The position numbers were made by a program, and so were the translations under genes. A stretch of DNA of 64,000 bases from Roseivivax jejudonensis (GTDB taxonomy: Bacteria; Pseudomonadota; Alphaproteobacteria; Rhodobacterales; Rhodobacteraceae), in contig NZ_FWFK01000003.1 of the NCBI RefSeq assembly GCF_900172265.1, positions 248,001 to 312,000 on the forward strand, written 5' to 3'. How positions within the stretch are numbered: the stretch's first letter is position 1; the number at the start of each line of letters is the position of its first letter. This document shows, piece after piece, positions 1 through 9,968 of this stretch. The notes beneath the pieces are model-generated. The model was not told the DNA's origin and did no database searches. It saw nothing but the letters and a program-made list of their open reading frames with translations.

Positions 1-124
1 CGGCGCCTCGTGCGCCGCGCCGGCCCGCGTCGATCATGCCGCCGGTCGGCGTCTCGGACCGCGGCCCGATCCCCTCCGACACGTCTTCGAAAAGCTTGCG
101 ATTGCCCGCCGGTTTCCGCGCCAT
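1..124 (-). CDS. ctaA: Heme A synthase, N-terminal fragment
   Basis: Only the first 41 codons are present; the gene runs off the left edge. The start is the ATG at 124-122, and the peptide opens MARKPAGNRKLFEDVSEGIG, followed by a GGMID...RRGARGA segment. A short basic start, an acidic FEDV patch and a GMID/GARGA stretch are characteristic of the cytosolic N-terminus of alphaproteobacterial COX15/CtaA. That membrane enzyme oxidises heme O to heme A for aa3-type cytochrome oxidase. The membrane segments lie outside the window, so the call rests on this N-terminal signature alone. The next gene upstream in the reading direction is the TrmJ-like methyltransferase. Confidence 0.6.
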   Translation of the reverse strand, partial: MARKPAGNRKLFEDVSEGIGPRSETPTGGMIDAGRRGARGA

Positions 125-192
125 CCGTCGCTCCTGTGGTCTCGCGCGACACTATGCGCGGCGCCGGAGGCCTTCAAGCCGGCGGCCGCGCC

Positions 193-939
193 TCAGCGCT
201 GACGCCCGGCCCACCGGACCATCTGCCGCAGGATGCCATGCAGGATCTGCGCGTCCGACCGGGTGAGCGGCATCCGGCTCCAGAGATTGCGCAGGTTGCG
301 CTTCATGCTCTCGGCCTTCTCCTCGGGAAAGAAGAACCCCGCCTCGTCGAGCCGCGTCTCGTAGTGCCGGGCGAGCGCCTCGACCTCCGCCTGGCTGGCC
401 CACGCCGTCCCGGCGAGCTCGACCCGCTCGGCGGCCATCTCGGTCGTCGCGCGGCGCCACTCGTAGCCCATGAGCAGCACGCACTGCGCGAGGTTCAGCG
501 ACGGGTAGTCCGGATTGACCGGCACCGACACGACGGCGTTCGCCCGCGCGATGTCGGCGTTCTCGAGCCCGGCGCGCTCGGGCCCGAAGAGAACGCCCAC
601 GCGCGCGCCGGACGCGATGCGCGCGCGCGCCTCGCGCATCGCCGCCTCGGGCGACAGGACCGGGATCGTCATGCCGCGCGGCCGTGCGGTGGTGGCCAGC
701 ACCCAGTGGCAGGAGGCCACGGCCGCCGCGGTATCCTCCGCCACTTGCGCGCGGTCGAGCACCCGGCCCGCACCGCTCGCCATCGCCCGCGCGGCCGGGT
801 TCGGCCAGCCGTCGCGCGGCGCCACGAGTTGCATGTCCTCGAGGCCGAAATTCAGCATCGCGCGCGCGGCGGCGCCGATGTTCTCGCCCATCTGCGGGCG
901 CACCAGCACCATGCGCGGCTGCCCCGGTCGGTCCGTCAT
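193..939 (-). CDS. trmJ: TrmH-family RNA methyltransferase, TrmJ-like
   Basis: A 248-residue SPOUT-class, SAM-dependent RNA 2'-O-methyltransferase, the same length as E. coli TrmJ, which modifies position 32 of tRNAs. Visible family motifs are the N-terminal PQMGENIGAAARAMLNFG segment, VLFGPERAGLEN near the middle (the GxExxGL loop of the knotted SAM fold) and the C-terminal PVNPDYPSLNLAQCVLL motif. The start chosen is ATG at 939, because the family sequence begins MTDRPGQPRMVLVRPQMGEN; the open frame continues further upstream without homology. The tRNA-32 specificity is inferred from the subfamily and not provable here. Confidence 0.88.
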   Translation of the reverse strand: MTDRPGQPRMVLVRPQMGENIGAAARAMLNFGLEDMQLVAPRDGWPNPAARAMASGAGRVLDRAQVAEDTAAAVASCHWVLATTARPRGMTIPVLSPEAAMREARARIASGARVGVLFGPERAGLENADIARANAVVSVPVNPDYPSLNLAQCVLLMGYEWRRATTEMAAERVELAGTAWASQAEVEALARHYETRLDEAGFFFPEEKAESMKRNLRNLWSRMPLTRSDAQILHGILRQMVRWAGRQR

Positions 940-1241
940 CGGTTTCCCTCGCTCGGATCGCCGCCGCTCTAGGCGCTCGCGCCGCCGTAGGCAATGGCCG
1001 GCGGCGCGCGGGCGTGCCGCCCCGCCCCGGACAGGGCGCCCGGCCAGCTCTTCATCTTGCCGAAAACCCCGGGGAGCGCGAGGGGCAGCGCCCCTCGCAC
1101 GGCGGGTTGGGCGCGCGCGAAGGGTCCTCGAGTGCGCGCACGCGGCGCGTGTGGCAGTCGGCCCGGACGGTGGCGTTGCGTCCGCTTTCCAATCCCGGCC
1201 ACCTTCGCTATCACCGCGCAAACGTCCTCCGGAGCGCATGA
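940..1241. other. Intergenic region between divergent trmJ and thiE
   Basis: About 300 bases with no convincing gene. It carries one copy of the hairpin-bearing repeat (1069-1098), preceded by a CTTCATCTTGCCGAAAAC leader that resembles the lead-in of the second copy. Promoters for both flanking genes must lie here, but I cannot place them with confidence. Confidence 0.6.
1069..1098 (+). repeat. Intergenic hairpin repeat, copy 1
   Basis: Thirty bases identical to 58760-58789. The unit holds a perfect 9-bp inverted repeat, GCGAGGGGC-AGC-GCCCCTCGC (1078-1098). Upstream flanks are also related (CCGAAAACC here, CGCAAATACT at copy 2). From general knowledge, rhodobacteral genomes contain many such elements of the form 'TTGCCAAAAATACTCCGGGGAG...GGGGCAGCGCCCC'. 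This copy sits between divergent genes, so it does not serve as a simple end-of-operon terminator. Confidence 0.8.
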
Positions 1242-1862
1242 ATGGCCGATACAGAAGAGCCGCAGATCTACCTTCTGACCCCCCCGAACCTCGATCTCGG
1301 CACGTTTCCGGACCGCCTCGCCCGACTTCTCGACGCCGAACCGGTGGCGTGCCTGCGCCTCGCCCTGGCCACCCGGGACGAGGATACGATCCTGCGCGCC
1401 GCCGACGCCATCCGCGACGTGGCCCATGCCCGCGACGTGGCGCTGGTGATCGACACCCATGTGGTGCTGGCCGAGCGGCTCGGGCTCGACGGCGTGCATC
1501 TGGGCGATGGCGTGCGATCCGTGCGTGCGGCCCGCAAGGCGCTCGGCGCGGACGCCATCGTCGGCGCCTTCTGCGGGGCCTCGCGCCATGACGGCATGAA
1601 CGCGGGCGAGGCCGGCGCCGACTACGTCAGCTTTGGCCCGGTCAGCGCCGGCGCGCTCGGCGACGGCACCGCGGCAGAGACCGACCTCTTCCGCTGGTGG
1701 AGCGAGATGATCGAGCTGCCCGTCGTTGCCGAGGGCGGTCTCGATGCGCACGCGGTGCACGAGCTTGCCCCGCTGACCGATTTCTTCGCCTTCGGAGAAG
1801 AGATCTGGGCCGCCGACGACCCCGTCGCGGCTCTGCGCGCTCTGCGCGCGACCATGACCTGA
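1242..1862 (+). CDS. thiE: Thiamine phosphate synthase family protein
   Basis: A 206-residue TIM-barrel protein of the ThiE/TenI family, which in ThiE couples hydroxymethylpyrimidine diphosphate and thiazole phosphate into thiamine phosphate. Supporting motifs are GLDGVHLGDGV (normally GADGVHLGQxD), the ADYVSFGPV strand (normally DYxGFGPVF) and VVAEGGL, which corresponds to the phosphate-binding GGI loop. The usual FxTxTK segment after GPV is replaced by SAGALGDGT, so it could be a TenI-like or divergent ThiE rather than a proven synthase. It is a lone gene with no other thiamine genes nearby and no TPP riboswitch recognisable upstream. Confidence 0.75.
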   Translation: MADTEEPQIYLLTPPNLDLGTFPDRLARLLDAEPVACLRLALATRDEDTILRAADAIRDVAHARDVALVIDTHVVLAERLGLDGVHLGDGVRSVRAARKALGADAIVGAFCGASRHDGMNAGEAGADYVSFGPVSAGALGDGTAAETDLFRWWSEMIELPVVAEGGLDAHAVHELAPLTDFFAFGEEIWAADDPVAALRALRATMT

Positions 1863-1926
1863 GCCGGCAGAGCCGACTGTGGAACAGCCAGCGCGTCGGC
1901 GGTGGCCTGCGCAATCGGGCCAGCTG

Positions 1927-2751
1927 TCAGGTTGTCGTCGGGCGATGACCGTCGCGCACCGCCGCCTCGAGCAGGTGCGCCAGCGTCTTGCGGTTGGGCG
2001 CGGCGTCGACCGAAACGGGCGGGTGAAAGACCACCTCGACGACCCCGTGCCCGGGCGCGGCCAGCATGGCCAGCAGGTGCGCCCCGAACGCCATCTCGCC
2101 CCACCACCCGTAAAAGTCCGCGCGTCTGTCCGCCGGCGCGAAATAGCTGACACTCACCGGCTGGATCCGCGCGGCATGGCGCAGCGCGTCGGAAAAGAAC
2201 GCCTGGAACAGCGTCGTCTTGAACGGCAGCACGCGCTGTCCGTCGCTCGACGTGCCCTCGGGAAAGAACAGCAGCCGCTCGCCCCGGGCGAGCCGCGCCT
2301 CGAGTGCCGCGGCCTGCTGCGCCGCATCGCGCGGGTCCCTGCGGATGAACATCGTGCCGGTCGCCCGCGCAAGCCATCCGATACCCGGCCAGCCCGCGAC
2401 CTCGGCTTTCGACACGAAGACGAGCGTCGCCCGCGCGTTCAGAACGAAGATGTCGAGCCAGGACGCGTGGTTGGCAACCATCGCGCCGATGCCCCGCATA
2501 GGCGCGCCGCGTTGCAGGACGCGCAGACCGAGGATCCAAAGCGCGCCGCGGCAGACGGCGCGGGTGATGTGCGGCGTCGCCGGCCGGCGGGGGCCGCAGA
2601 GCGGCGCCTCGATCAGGCGAACGGCCAACAGGATCGCAAGCCCGCCGAAAACGAGCGTGCCCATCGCCGTGCCGCGCAGGGCCACGCGCAGCCAGCCGCG
2701 GATGTCCGGCCGCTCCAGCGCCGGCTCCCGCGTGCCGCGCCAGGTGCTCAC
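1927..2751 (-). CDS. olsA: Lysophospholipid/lyso-ornithine lipid acyltransferase
   Basis: A 274-residue PlsC-fold acyltransferase with one hydrophobic segment near residues 25-45, the catalytic HX4D box in NHASWLD, the FIRRDPRDA segment and FFPEGTSSDGQRVLPFK, which matches the EGT motif. The GTG start at 2751 overlaps the TGA of the preceding olsB gene as GTGA, implying translational coupling. That pairing with an OlsB homologue suggests it adds the second acyl chain to lyso-ornithine lipid, although the fold alone would equally fit 1-acylglycerol-3-phosphate acyltransferase. Acts at the inner face of the cytoplasmic membrane. Confidence 0.85.
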   Translation of the reverse strand: MSTWRGTREPALERPDIRGWLRVALRGTAMGTLVFGGLAILLAVRLIEAPLCGPRRPATPHITRAVCRGALWILGLRVLQRGAPMRGIGAMVANHASWLDIFVLNARATLVFVSKAEVAGWPGIGWLARATGTMFIRRDPRDAAQQAAALEARLARGERLLFFPEGTSSDGQRVLPFKTTLFQAFFSDALRHAARIQPVSVSYFAPADRRADFYGWWGEMAFGAHLLAMLAAPGHGVVEVVFHPPVSVDAAPNRKTLAHLLEAAVRDGHRPTTT

Positions 2752-3509
2752 GTGGCGGGGCGGGCGTAGATCCCGCGCGCGCGGGCCGATAGCCGGGCCG
2801 TGTCCATGATCAGGCAGACATCGACGGTGTTGAACGCATGGTCGATGAAGGCGCCCTCGCCCACCACGCCCCCGAGCCGCAGGTAGCCCTTGATCAGCGC
2901 CGGCGTCTCGAGCACCGCGCGGTGGCGGTCGGTCTCGTCCGCCGGCAGGAGGTCCATCGGCTGGAAGGCGCGGCTGCGTACGCGCAGCTCGGGCGGCGCA
3001 AGATGCCGGTGATGCAGATTCGACAGCGGATGCGCCAGCGCCGCGGGATCGGTCCCGTGAAAGCTCGCTACTCCGAACAGGATCTCGCTGCCGTGGCGGG
3101 TCACGTAGTCGGCCAACGCCTGCCACATCACCATCATGCCCGATCCGCCGCGATAGTCCCGGTGCAGGCAGGACCGCCCCAGCTCGAGCAGCCGGCGCCC
3201 CGACGCGCGCAGCGGCGCGAGATCGTATTCGGCATCCCCGTAGAAGCCCCCCGCCGCATGCGCCTGATCGTCGCGCAGAAGCCGGTAGACCCCGACGACC
3301 GCGCCATCCCGGGCGTCGTCGGTCAGCAGGAGATGATCGGCGACGCCGTCCCACGCGTCGGTCTCGTGCCGCGCCACATGATCGACGCCTGCGCCGTCGC
3401 CCCCGAGCTCGGCCACGAAAACCTCGTAACGCAGGGCCTGGGCCGCGCGCAGATCCGCTTCGCTCTCGGCCAGACGGACGGCAAGAGAGGGCAACTGGGT
3501 CGCTGTCAT
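2748..3509 (-). CDS. olsB: L-ornithine N-alpha-acyltransferase
   Basis: A 253-residue GNAT-like acyltransferase of the OlsB family, which transfers a 3-hydroxyacyl chain from ACP to ornithine, the first step of phosphate-free ornithine lipids. Family features are the early LRAAQALRYEVFVAELGG segment, LLELGRSCLHRDYRGG (central acceptor-site motif) and PALIKGYLRLGGVVGEGAFID near the C-terminus. ATG at 3509 is chosen because similarity to the family begins at about SLAVRLAES; 28 upstream in-frame codons look unrelated. It is the first gene of an overlapping olsB-olsA pair. A CtrA-like half-site pair lies about 120 bases upstream. Confidence 0.88.
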   Translation of the reverse strand: MTATQLPSLAVRLAESEADLRAAQALRYEVFVAELGGDGAGVDHVARHETDAWDGVADHLLLTDDARDGAVVGVYRLLRDDQAHAAGGFYGDAEYDLAPLRASGRRLLELGRSCLHRDYRGGSGMMVMWQALADYVTRHGSEILFGVASFHGTDPAALAHPLSNLHHRHLAPPELRVRSRAFQPMDLLPADETDRHRAVLETPALIKGYLRLGGVVGEGAFIDHAFNTVDVCLIMDTARLSARARGIYARPAT

Positions 3510-3626
3510 CGCTCCTCGGCAGATCAGGGCGGATCGGTGCGGGCTCGTCGCGCGGACGGGACCCACGCGCTTTCCGGTGCTTAGGCAAGCCACGCGCCTT
3601 TTGCAAATCCGGCGCGGTCGGATCCG

Positions 3627-3641
3627 TTAACCCTTGCGTAA
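3627..3641. promoter_or_regulatory. Possible CtrA-binding site
   Basis: TTAA-N7-GTAA, one mismatch from the alphaproteobacterial CtrA consensus TTAA-N7-TTAA, in an otherwise GC-rich gap upstream of olsB and downstream of the DUF3553 gene. Sites this short can occur by chance. Confidence 0.25.
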
Positions 3642-3658
3642 CGACGTGGCTCTAGCGT

Positions 3659-3838
3659 CTACTCGAACACGGGAACGAGGACGATGCGCGCACCATCTAT
3701 CACGACCTTGCCTTCCTCGCGGAAGTTCACGGTGATCCGGCCGCCGATGTTGGACTGCACCTGGCCCGTGCCCCATTCCGGGTGGTCCGGGTGCTGCACC
3801 AGCATGCCGGGCTCTAGCATGGCGTTCAGTTCATCCAT
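3659..3838 (-). CDS. DUF3553 small protein
   Basis: A 59-residue protein starting MDELNAMLEPGMLVQHPDHP and ending VLVPVF with a final glutamate. The core PDHPEWGTGQVQSNIGGRIT followed by VNFREEGKVVID is the DUF3553 domain, a short beta-barrel-like fold also found at the end of some PcrA/UvrD-type helicases, where it resembles RNA-polymerase-binding modules. Here it stands alone. It is divergent from chpT, with 44 bases between the two starts. Function unknown; interaction with the transcription machinery is only an inference from related domains. Confidence 0.85.
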   Translation of the reverse strand: MDELNAMLEPGMLVQHPDHPEWGTGQVQSNIGGRITVNFREEGKVVIDGARIVLVPVFE

Positions 3839-3882
3839 ACGCGCTCCCTCCGTTTCCCGACGAAGCGGTCGTCGGGGGCCAG

Positions 3883-4488
3883 ATGCCGGAACCTAGCTCC
3901 GAGCTTGCCCGGTTGGTAGGGTCGCGGATCTGCCACGACCTGATTTCGCCCATCGGGGCGATCTCGAACGGGCTCGAGTTGCTGTCGATGGTCGCGCCGC
4001 CCGGCACCGAACCCGAAGAACTCGCATTGATCGAGCATTCCGCCCGTGCCGCCGCCGCGCGGATCCGGCTCTTCCGGCTCGCGTTCGGCGCGACGCGCCA
4101 GGCCGGGAAGGTCGCGGCGGACGAGCTGCGCGCGATCCTGGCGGACGTGACCGCCGACAGCCGGCTCGACGTGGCGCTTCGGGCCAGTGGTGACGTGCCG
4201 CGCGTCGAGGCGCAGTTCTGCTGCCTCGCCATCCTGTGTTTCGAAACCGCGCTGCCGCGCGGCGGCCTGCTCACGGCGGACTGGAACGACGCCCGGTGGC
4301 GGATCGCTTCGACCGCCGAACCGCGCCACGCGGACAGTGACCTTTGGCGTCTTCTCACCTCCGGCGATCCGGTGCCCGATGTCACGCCGGCGCAGGTACA
4401 GTTCCGTATCCTGGCCGACTGCGCGCACGCCGAGGGCCGCCCGGTGCAGATAGACGATGACGCGGACGCCCTCGTGATGACGATCTGA
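3883..4488 (+). CDS. chpT: Histidine phosphotransferase ChpT
   Basis: A 201-residue protein that in alphaproteobacteria relays phosphate from the hybrid kinase CckA to CtrA and CpdR, controlling cell cycle, motility and, in roseobacters, gene transfer agents. The N-terminal dimerisation helix contains the phosphorylatable histidine in SRICHDLISPIGAISNGLEL (His18 from this start), followed by a second helix EELALIEHSARAAAARIRLFRL. The C-terminal half is the degenerate ATPase-like lid that lacks kinase motifs, as expected for ChpT. It is a single gene, divergent from the DUF3553 gene and tail-to-tail with proA. Confidence 0.9.
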   Translation: MPEPSSELARLVGSRICHDLISPIGAISNGLELLSMVAPPGTEPEELALIEHSARAAAARIRLFRLAFGATRQAGKVAADELRAILADVTADSRLDVALRASGDVPRVEAQFCCLAILCFETALPRGGLLTADWNDARWRIASTAEPRHADSDLWRLLTSGDPVPDVTPAQVQFRILADCAHAEGRPVQIDDDADALVMTI

Positions 4489-4510
4489 CGCCGCGAGGCT
4501 ATCCGCCGCG

Positions 4511-5776
4511 TCAGGGTCGGACGGTGCCGTCGCCCTCCACGATATACTTGAAACTGGTGAGCTGTTCGGCCCCCACCGGTCCCCGCGCATGCAGCTTGCC
4601 CGTGGCGATGCCGATCTCGGCCCCCATCCCGAATTCCGCGCCGTCCGCGAACTGTGTCGACGCGTTGCGCATCAGGATCGCGCTGTCGAGTTCGGTGAAG
4701 AAGCGGTCGGCCGCGGCGTTGTCCTCGGTAACGATGCAGTCGGTGTGCCCCGAGCCGTACTGGCGAACGTGCGCGATCGCGGCATCGAGATCGTCGACCA
4801 CGCGTGCGGCGATGATGCTGTCGAGGTATTCGCGCCCCCAATCATCCGCCTCGGCGGCGGTGACGCCTGCGATGGCCTGAAGATCCCGGTCGCCGCGCAC
4901 CTCGACCCCGGCGTCGATCAGCGCGCGCACGACGCCCTGCCCGATGGTGTCGAGCGCATCGCGGTGGATCAGCAGGCACTCGGCGGCGCCGCAGATCCCG
5001 GTGCGGCGGGTCTTGGCGTTCAACACGACGTCGAGCGCCTTGACCGGATCTGCCGCGGCATCGAGGTAGACGTGCACGATCCCCTCGAGATGCGCAAAGA
5101 CCGGAACCCGCGCTTCCTGCTGGACGAGCCCGACAAGGCCCTTGCCGCCGCGCGGTACGATCACGTCGATGAATTCTGTCATCTTGAGCATCTCCGACAC
5201 CGCGGCCCGGTCCCGCGTCGGCACGAGCTGGATCGCGTCCTCGGGCAGGCCGGCCTCCGCCAGGCCCGCGACGAGGCAGGCATGAATGGCCGAGGATGTG
5301 TGAAAGCTCTCCGATCCGCCGCGCAGGATGACCGCGTTTCCCGACTTGAGGCACAGCGCCCCGGCATCGGCGGTGACGTTCGGGCGGCTCTCGTAGATCA
5401 CGCCGATCACGCCGATCGGCGTCCGCACCCGACGGATCCGCAGCCCCGATGGTTGCTCCCATTCGGCGCAGGTGGCCCCGACCGGATCCTCCTGCGCGGC
5501 GACTGCGCGCAGGCTCGCGGCGATGCCCGCGATCCTGTCAGCGTCGAGCCGGAGGCGGTCGAGCATGGCCGGAGAAAGGCCCTTGTCAGTGCCGAAGGCG
5601 ACGTCCCGTTCGTTGGCCTCCTGCACTTCTGCGACCTGCGCCTCGAGCCTGTCGGCCGCCGCTTCGAGCGCGCGGCGCTTGGCCTCGGCCGGCGCGGTGG
5701 CAAGGCGTTCCGATGCGGCCCGCGCGCGGCGACCAATTTCATGCATCACCGAAGGAATGTCACTCAAATCGTTCAT
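4511..5776 (-). CDS. proA: Gamma-glutamyl phosphate reductase
   Basis: A 421-residue NADPH-dependent enzyme of the aldehyde-dehydrogenase superfamily making glutamate-5-semialdehyde, the second step of proline synthesis. Clear landmarks are [20 protein letters not shown] (about residues 115-135), [20 protein letters not shown], the catalytic-cysteine segment [12 protein letters not shown] (about residue 265) and [19 protein letters not shown] near the end. Length is normal for ProA. It lies 63 bases downstream of proB in the same direction, so proB-proA are probably co-transcribed from the obgE block. Confidence 0.97.
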   Translation of the reverse strand: MNDLSDIPSVMHEIGRRARAASERLATAPAEAKRRALEAAADRLEAQVAEVQEANERDVAFGTDKGLSPAMLDRLRLDADRIAGIAASLRAVAAQEDPVGATCAEWEQPSGLRIRRVRTPIGVIGVIYESRPNVTADAGALCLKSGNAVILRGGSESFHTSSAIHACLVAGLAEAGLPEDAIQLVPTRDRAAVSEMLKMTEFIDVIVPRGGKGLVGLVQQEARVPVFAHLEGIVHVYLDAAADPVKALDVVLNAKTRRTGICGAAECLLIHRDALDTIGQGVVRALIDAGVEVRGDRDLQAIAGVTAAEADDWGREYLDSIIAARVVDDLDAAIAHVRQYGSGHTDCIVTEDNAAADRFFTELDSAILMRNASTQFADGAEFGMGAEIGIATGKLHARGPVGAEQLTSFKYIVEGDGTVRP

Positions 5777-5839
5777 CTGAAACGCTTTCCTTTCAGGGTC
5801 GCACAGAACATGCGGAGCATCGGGACGACAGGGTCCGCA

Positions 5840-7992
<2,153 letters not shown>

Positions 7993-8102
7993 TCAGATGG
8001 TGCCCCGCCGATAGTGCGGAACGGGCGGCGGCTCAAGCGTCGGTCTCTGCCTGTCCGCGCGCAGTGGCCGCAAACGGACCGGTCCGATCTGCAGATCCGC
8101 TC

Positions 8103-8642
8103 TCAGCCGAGGCGCTTTAAGTACGTCCATGTCGGCACGGTTGTGCCACGCGCTACGGACATCGCCTCGGCATCGCCGACATATTCGAAGCCCGCGTTCA
8201 GAAGAACCCGCGCGGACGCCGGGTTGTCCTGAAAGACGGAGCCGAAGATCGTGCGGTTGCCGAGCGGGTTGGCCTTGACCAGCGCCGCGACGGCATCGGA
8301 CGCAAGACCCGTGTTCCACGCCTCCGGCGCGACCCAGTATCCGATGGCGGACTGGTCATCGCCCATGTCCTCGAGCGACACGACCCCGGCCAGCGGTGCG
8401 CCCCCGAACCGGCGGGCATCGAGCGCCCACACGTCTTCGGTTCGATCGGGCGCATGCGCGCGCGCGTAAAACGTTTCTCCCGCGCCGGGCGGCAGCGGGT
8501 GCGGGATCGAGGTGGTCATGCACGCCACCCGGCAATCGCCGGCAAAGCGAGTGATCCACGCGATGTCGGTTTCGGCCAGCGGGCGCAGGTCGAGCTTGTC
8601 TCCCGCGATCCAGCGATCGAAGCGCACATCATCGAGGCTCAT
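8103..8642 (-). CDS. GNAT-family acetyltransferase, RimJ/RimL type
   Basis: A 179-residue acetyl-CoA-dependent N-acetyltransferase. It has an early LDLRPLAETDIAWITRFAGD, a middle YWVAPEAWNTGLASDAVAAL that matches the acetyl-CoA-binding region of the Acetyltransf_3 family, and FQDNPASARVLLNAGFEYVG near the end. The start chosen is ATG at 8642 (MSLDDVRFDRW); the frame extends 28 codons further up without resemblance. Its place between rpmA and obgE is conserved in related genomes and suggests a ribosome-related substrate, but the substrate cannot be read from the sequence. Confidence 0.85.
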   Translation of the reverse strand: MSLDDVRFDRWIAGDKLDLRPLAETDIAWITRFAGDCRVACMTTSIPHPLPPGAGETFYARAHAPDRTEDVWALDARRFGGAPLAGVVSLEDMGDDQSAIGYWVAPEAWNTGLASDAVAALVKANPLGNRTIFGSVFQDNPASARVLLNAGFEYVGDAEAMSVARGTTVPTWTYLKRLG

Positions 8643-8742
8643 ACTCGAATCCTCCCACATTTCGTGTCTGACCCGACATTTCGTCGTCCGCGCATCTAAC
8701 TGTCCGAGATGACAGTCGCGTGGCACGCCGACGCTCCCCCTC

Positions 8743-8776
8743 CGAAAAAGCGAAGGGCCGGCGATTACCGGCCCTT
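8743..8776 (-). terminator. Rho-independent terminator after rpmA
   Basis: A perfect 9-bp stem, AAGGGCCGG/CCGGCCCTT with a 6-base loop (8753-8776), followed on the minus strand by CGCTTTTTCG. The five-T run just after the stem makes this one of the clearest intrinsic terminators in the window. Confidence 0.88.
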
Positions 8777-8802
8777 GCGTGTCTCAAATCGCGTCGGTCC
8801 GG

Positions 8803-9072
8803 TTATTCTGCGGCATCCGTCACGGGCAGTACCGAAATGAAGGTGCGTCCCTTGAGGCCCTTGTGGAACGTCACCGAGCCTTCTTCGGTCGCGAAGATGG
8901 TGTGATCCTTGCCCATGCCGACGCCCTGGCCCGGCCAGAACCGCGTGCCGCGCTGGCGGACGATGATGTTGCCCGGAATGGCCGACTGACCACCGTAGAG
9001 CTTCACGCCCAGCCGGCGGCCGGCGGAGTCGCGTCCGTTGCGAGAGGAACCGCCTGCTTTCTTGTGTGCCAT
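8803..9072 (-). CDS. rpmA: 50S ribosomal protein L27
   Basis: An 89-residue ribosomal protein beginning [16 protein letters not shown], with the conserved [10 protein letters not shown] and [15 protein letters not shown] segments. The N-terminal tail reaches the peptidyl-transferase centre. No cleavable leader of the Firmicutes kind is present. It is 15 bases downstream of rplU, and a strong terminator lies just after it, so rplU-rpmA form a unit that mostly ends before the acetyltransferase gene. Confidence 0.98.
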   Translation of the reverse strand: MAHKKAGGSSRNGRDSAGRRLGVKLYGGQSAIPGNIIVRQRGTRFWPGQGVGMGKDHTIFATEEGSVTFHKGLKGRTFISVLPVTDAAE

Positions 9073-9087
9073 CGGTCGTGTCTCCTG

Positions 9088-9765
9088 TTACTTCTGAAGG
9101 TCGGCCGCCTGCGCGACCCAGCCTTCTTTTTCCGCCTTGTTGCGGATCGAGTCGTCGAGCGCCTCGAGATCCGCATCGGTCCATGCCGCGATCTGCGCAA
9201 AGGTCGTGATGCCGGCCTCGTGCAGCTTCTTTTCGAGCGCCGGGCCGACGCCCGACAGCTTCTTGAGATCGTCCGCGGCGCCCTCGGCCACACCGGACTC
9301 GGCGGTGCGCTTGGCGGGGGCTTCGTCTTCGGCGACGCGCGCCTTCATGTCGGACTGCTCGTCGCGGTTCGTGGTGTGCACCGAAACGCCGAGCCCTGCG
9401 GTGCCCGCGGCGCCCGATCCGATCGCGGCCTTCACGCCAGTCTTGTCACCGCCCGACGCCAGGATGTCGGTCACCCGGATCGTCGTCAGTTGCTGGCGGT
9501 GGCCCTTCGTGCGCTTCGAGCTGTGCTTGCGCCGGCGTTTCACGAAGTGGATGACCTTGTCACCCTTAACCTGTGCGACCACTTCGGCCTGCACAGCGGC
9601 GCCGGCCACGAAAGGCGCGCCAACGGTCATCTCGTCGCCGCCCAGCATCAGGACGTCGTTGAACTGGATCGTCTCTCCGGCATCGGCGGCCAGCTTCTCA
9701 ACCCGGAGCGTGTCGCCCGAGCGAACCGTGTACTGCTTGCCGCCGGTTTTCATCACCGCGAACAT
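9088..9765 (-). CDS. rplU: 50S ribosomal protein L21 with HhH tail
   Basis: A 225-residue protein against about 103 for E. coli L21. Residues 1-100 are L21 (MFAVMKTGGKQYTVRSGD, then FVKRRRKHSSKRTKGHRQ and TTIRVTDI). After an alanine/acid-rich linker (about 110-165) comes a helix-hairpin-helix module, LKKLSGVGPALEKKLHEAG, with AQIAAWTDADLEALD. Such tails on L21 occur in many alphaproteobacteria. The start is the ATG at 9765, the canonical L21 N-terminus, rather than the longer upstream frame. L21 binds 23S rRNA; the tail may add a nucleic-acid contact, which is inference. Confidence 0.96.
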   Translation of the reverse strand: MFAVMKTGGKQYTVRSGDTLRVEKLAADAGETIQFNDVLMLGGDEMTVGAPFVAGAAVQAEVVAQVKGDKVIHFVKRRRKHSSKRTKGHRQQLTTIRVTDILASGGDKTGVKAAIGSGAAGTAGLGVSVHTTNRDEQSDMKARVAEDEAPAKRTAESGVAEGAADDLKKLSGVGPALEKKLHEAGITTFAQIAAWTDADLEALDDSIRNKAEKEGWVAQAADLQK

Positions 9766-9880
9766 GGCGTGTCGTCCTTGTCGTCTCCCGCGTCCTGCGG
9801 CCCCCGGGTTCGGGTGTTTCGGGGCTCGGCCCCGCCTTCGGACAGCGCGCCCCCGTGGGGCGAATGTTTGTGTCAAACGA

Positions 9881-9913
9881 GACAGGGGCGCGTTGCGTCA
9901 CGCACCCCCTGTC
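9881..9913 (-). terminator. Hairpin between DUF2059 gene and rplU
   Basis: GACAGGGG pairs with CCCCTGTC at the base and GCGT with ACGC inside. On the minus strand it follows the DUF2059 stop codon at 9969 by about 55 bases, and only a weak T-rich stretch follows. A TTGACA hexamer on the minus strand (9876-9871) directly beyond it could be a -35 element for rplU, but I see no matching -10. It may be a terminator or part of an rplU leader. Confidence 0.45.
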
Positions 9914-9968
9914 CACGAGTGCGCGTGTATGCGCAGACCCGGGGCTGCTGTCAAGCGGCGATCGCGCC

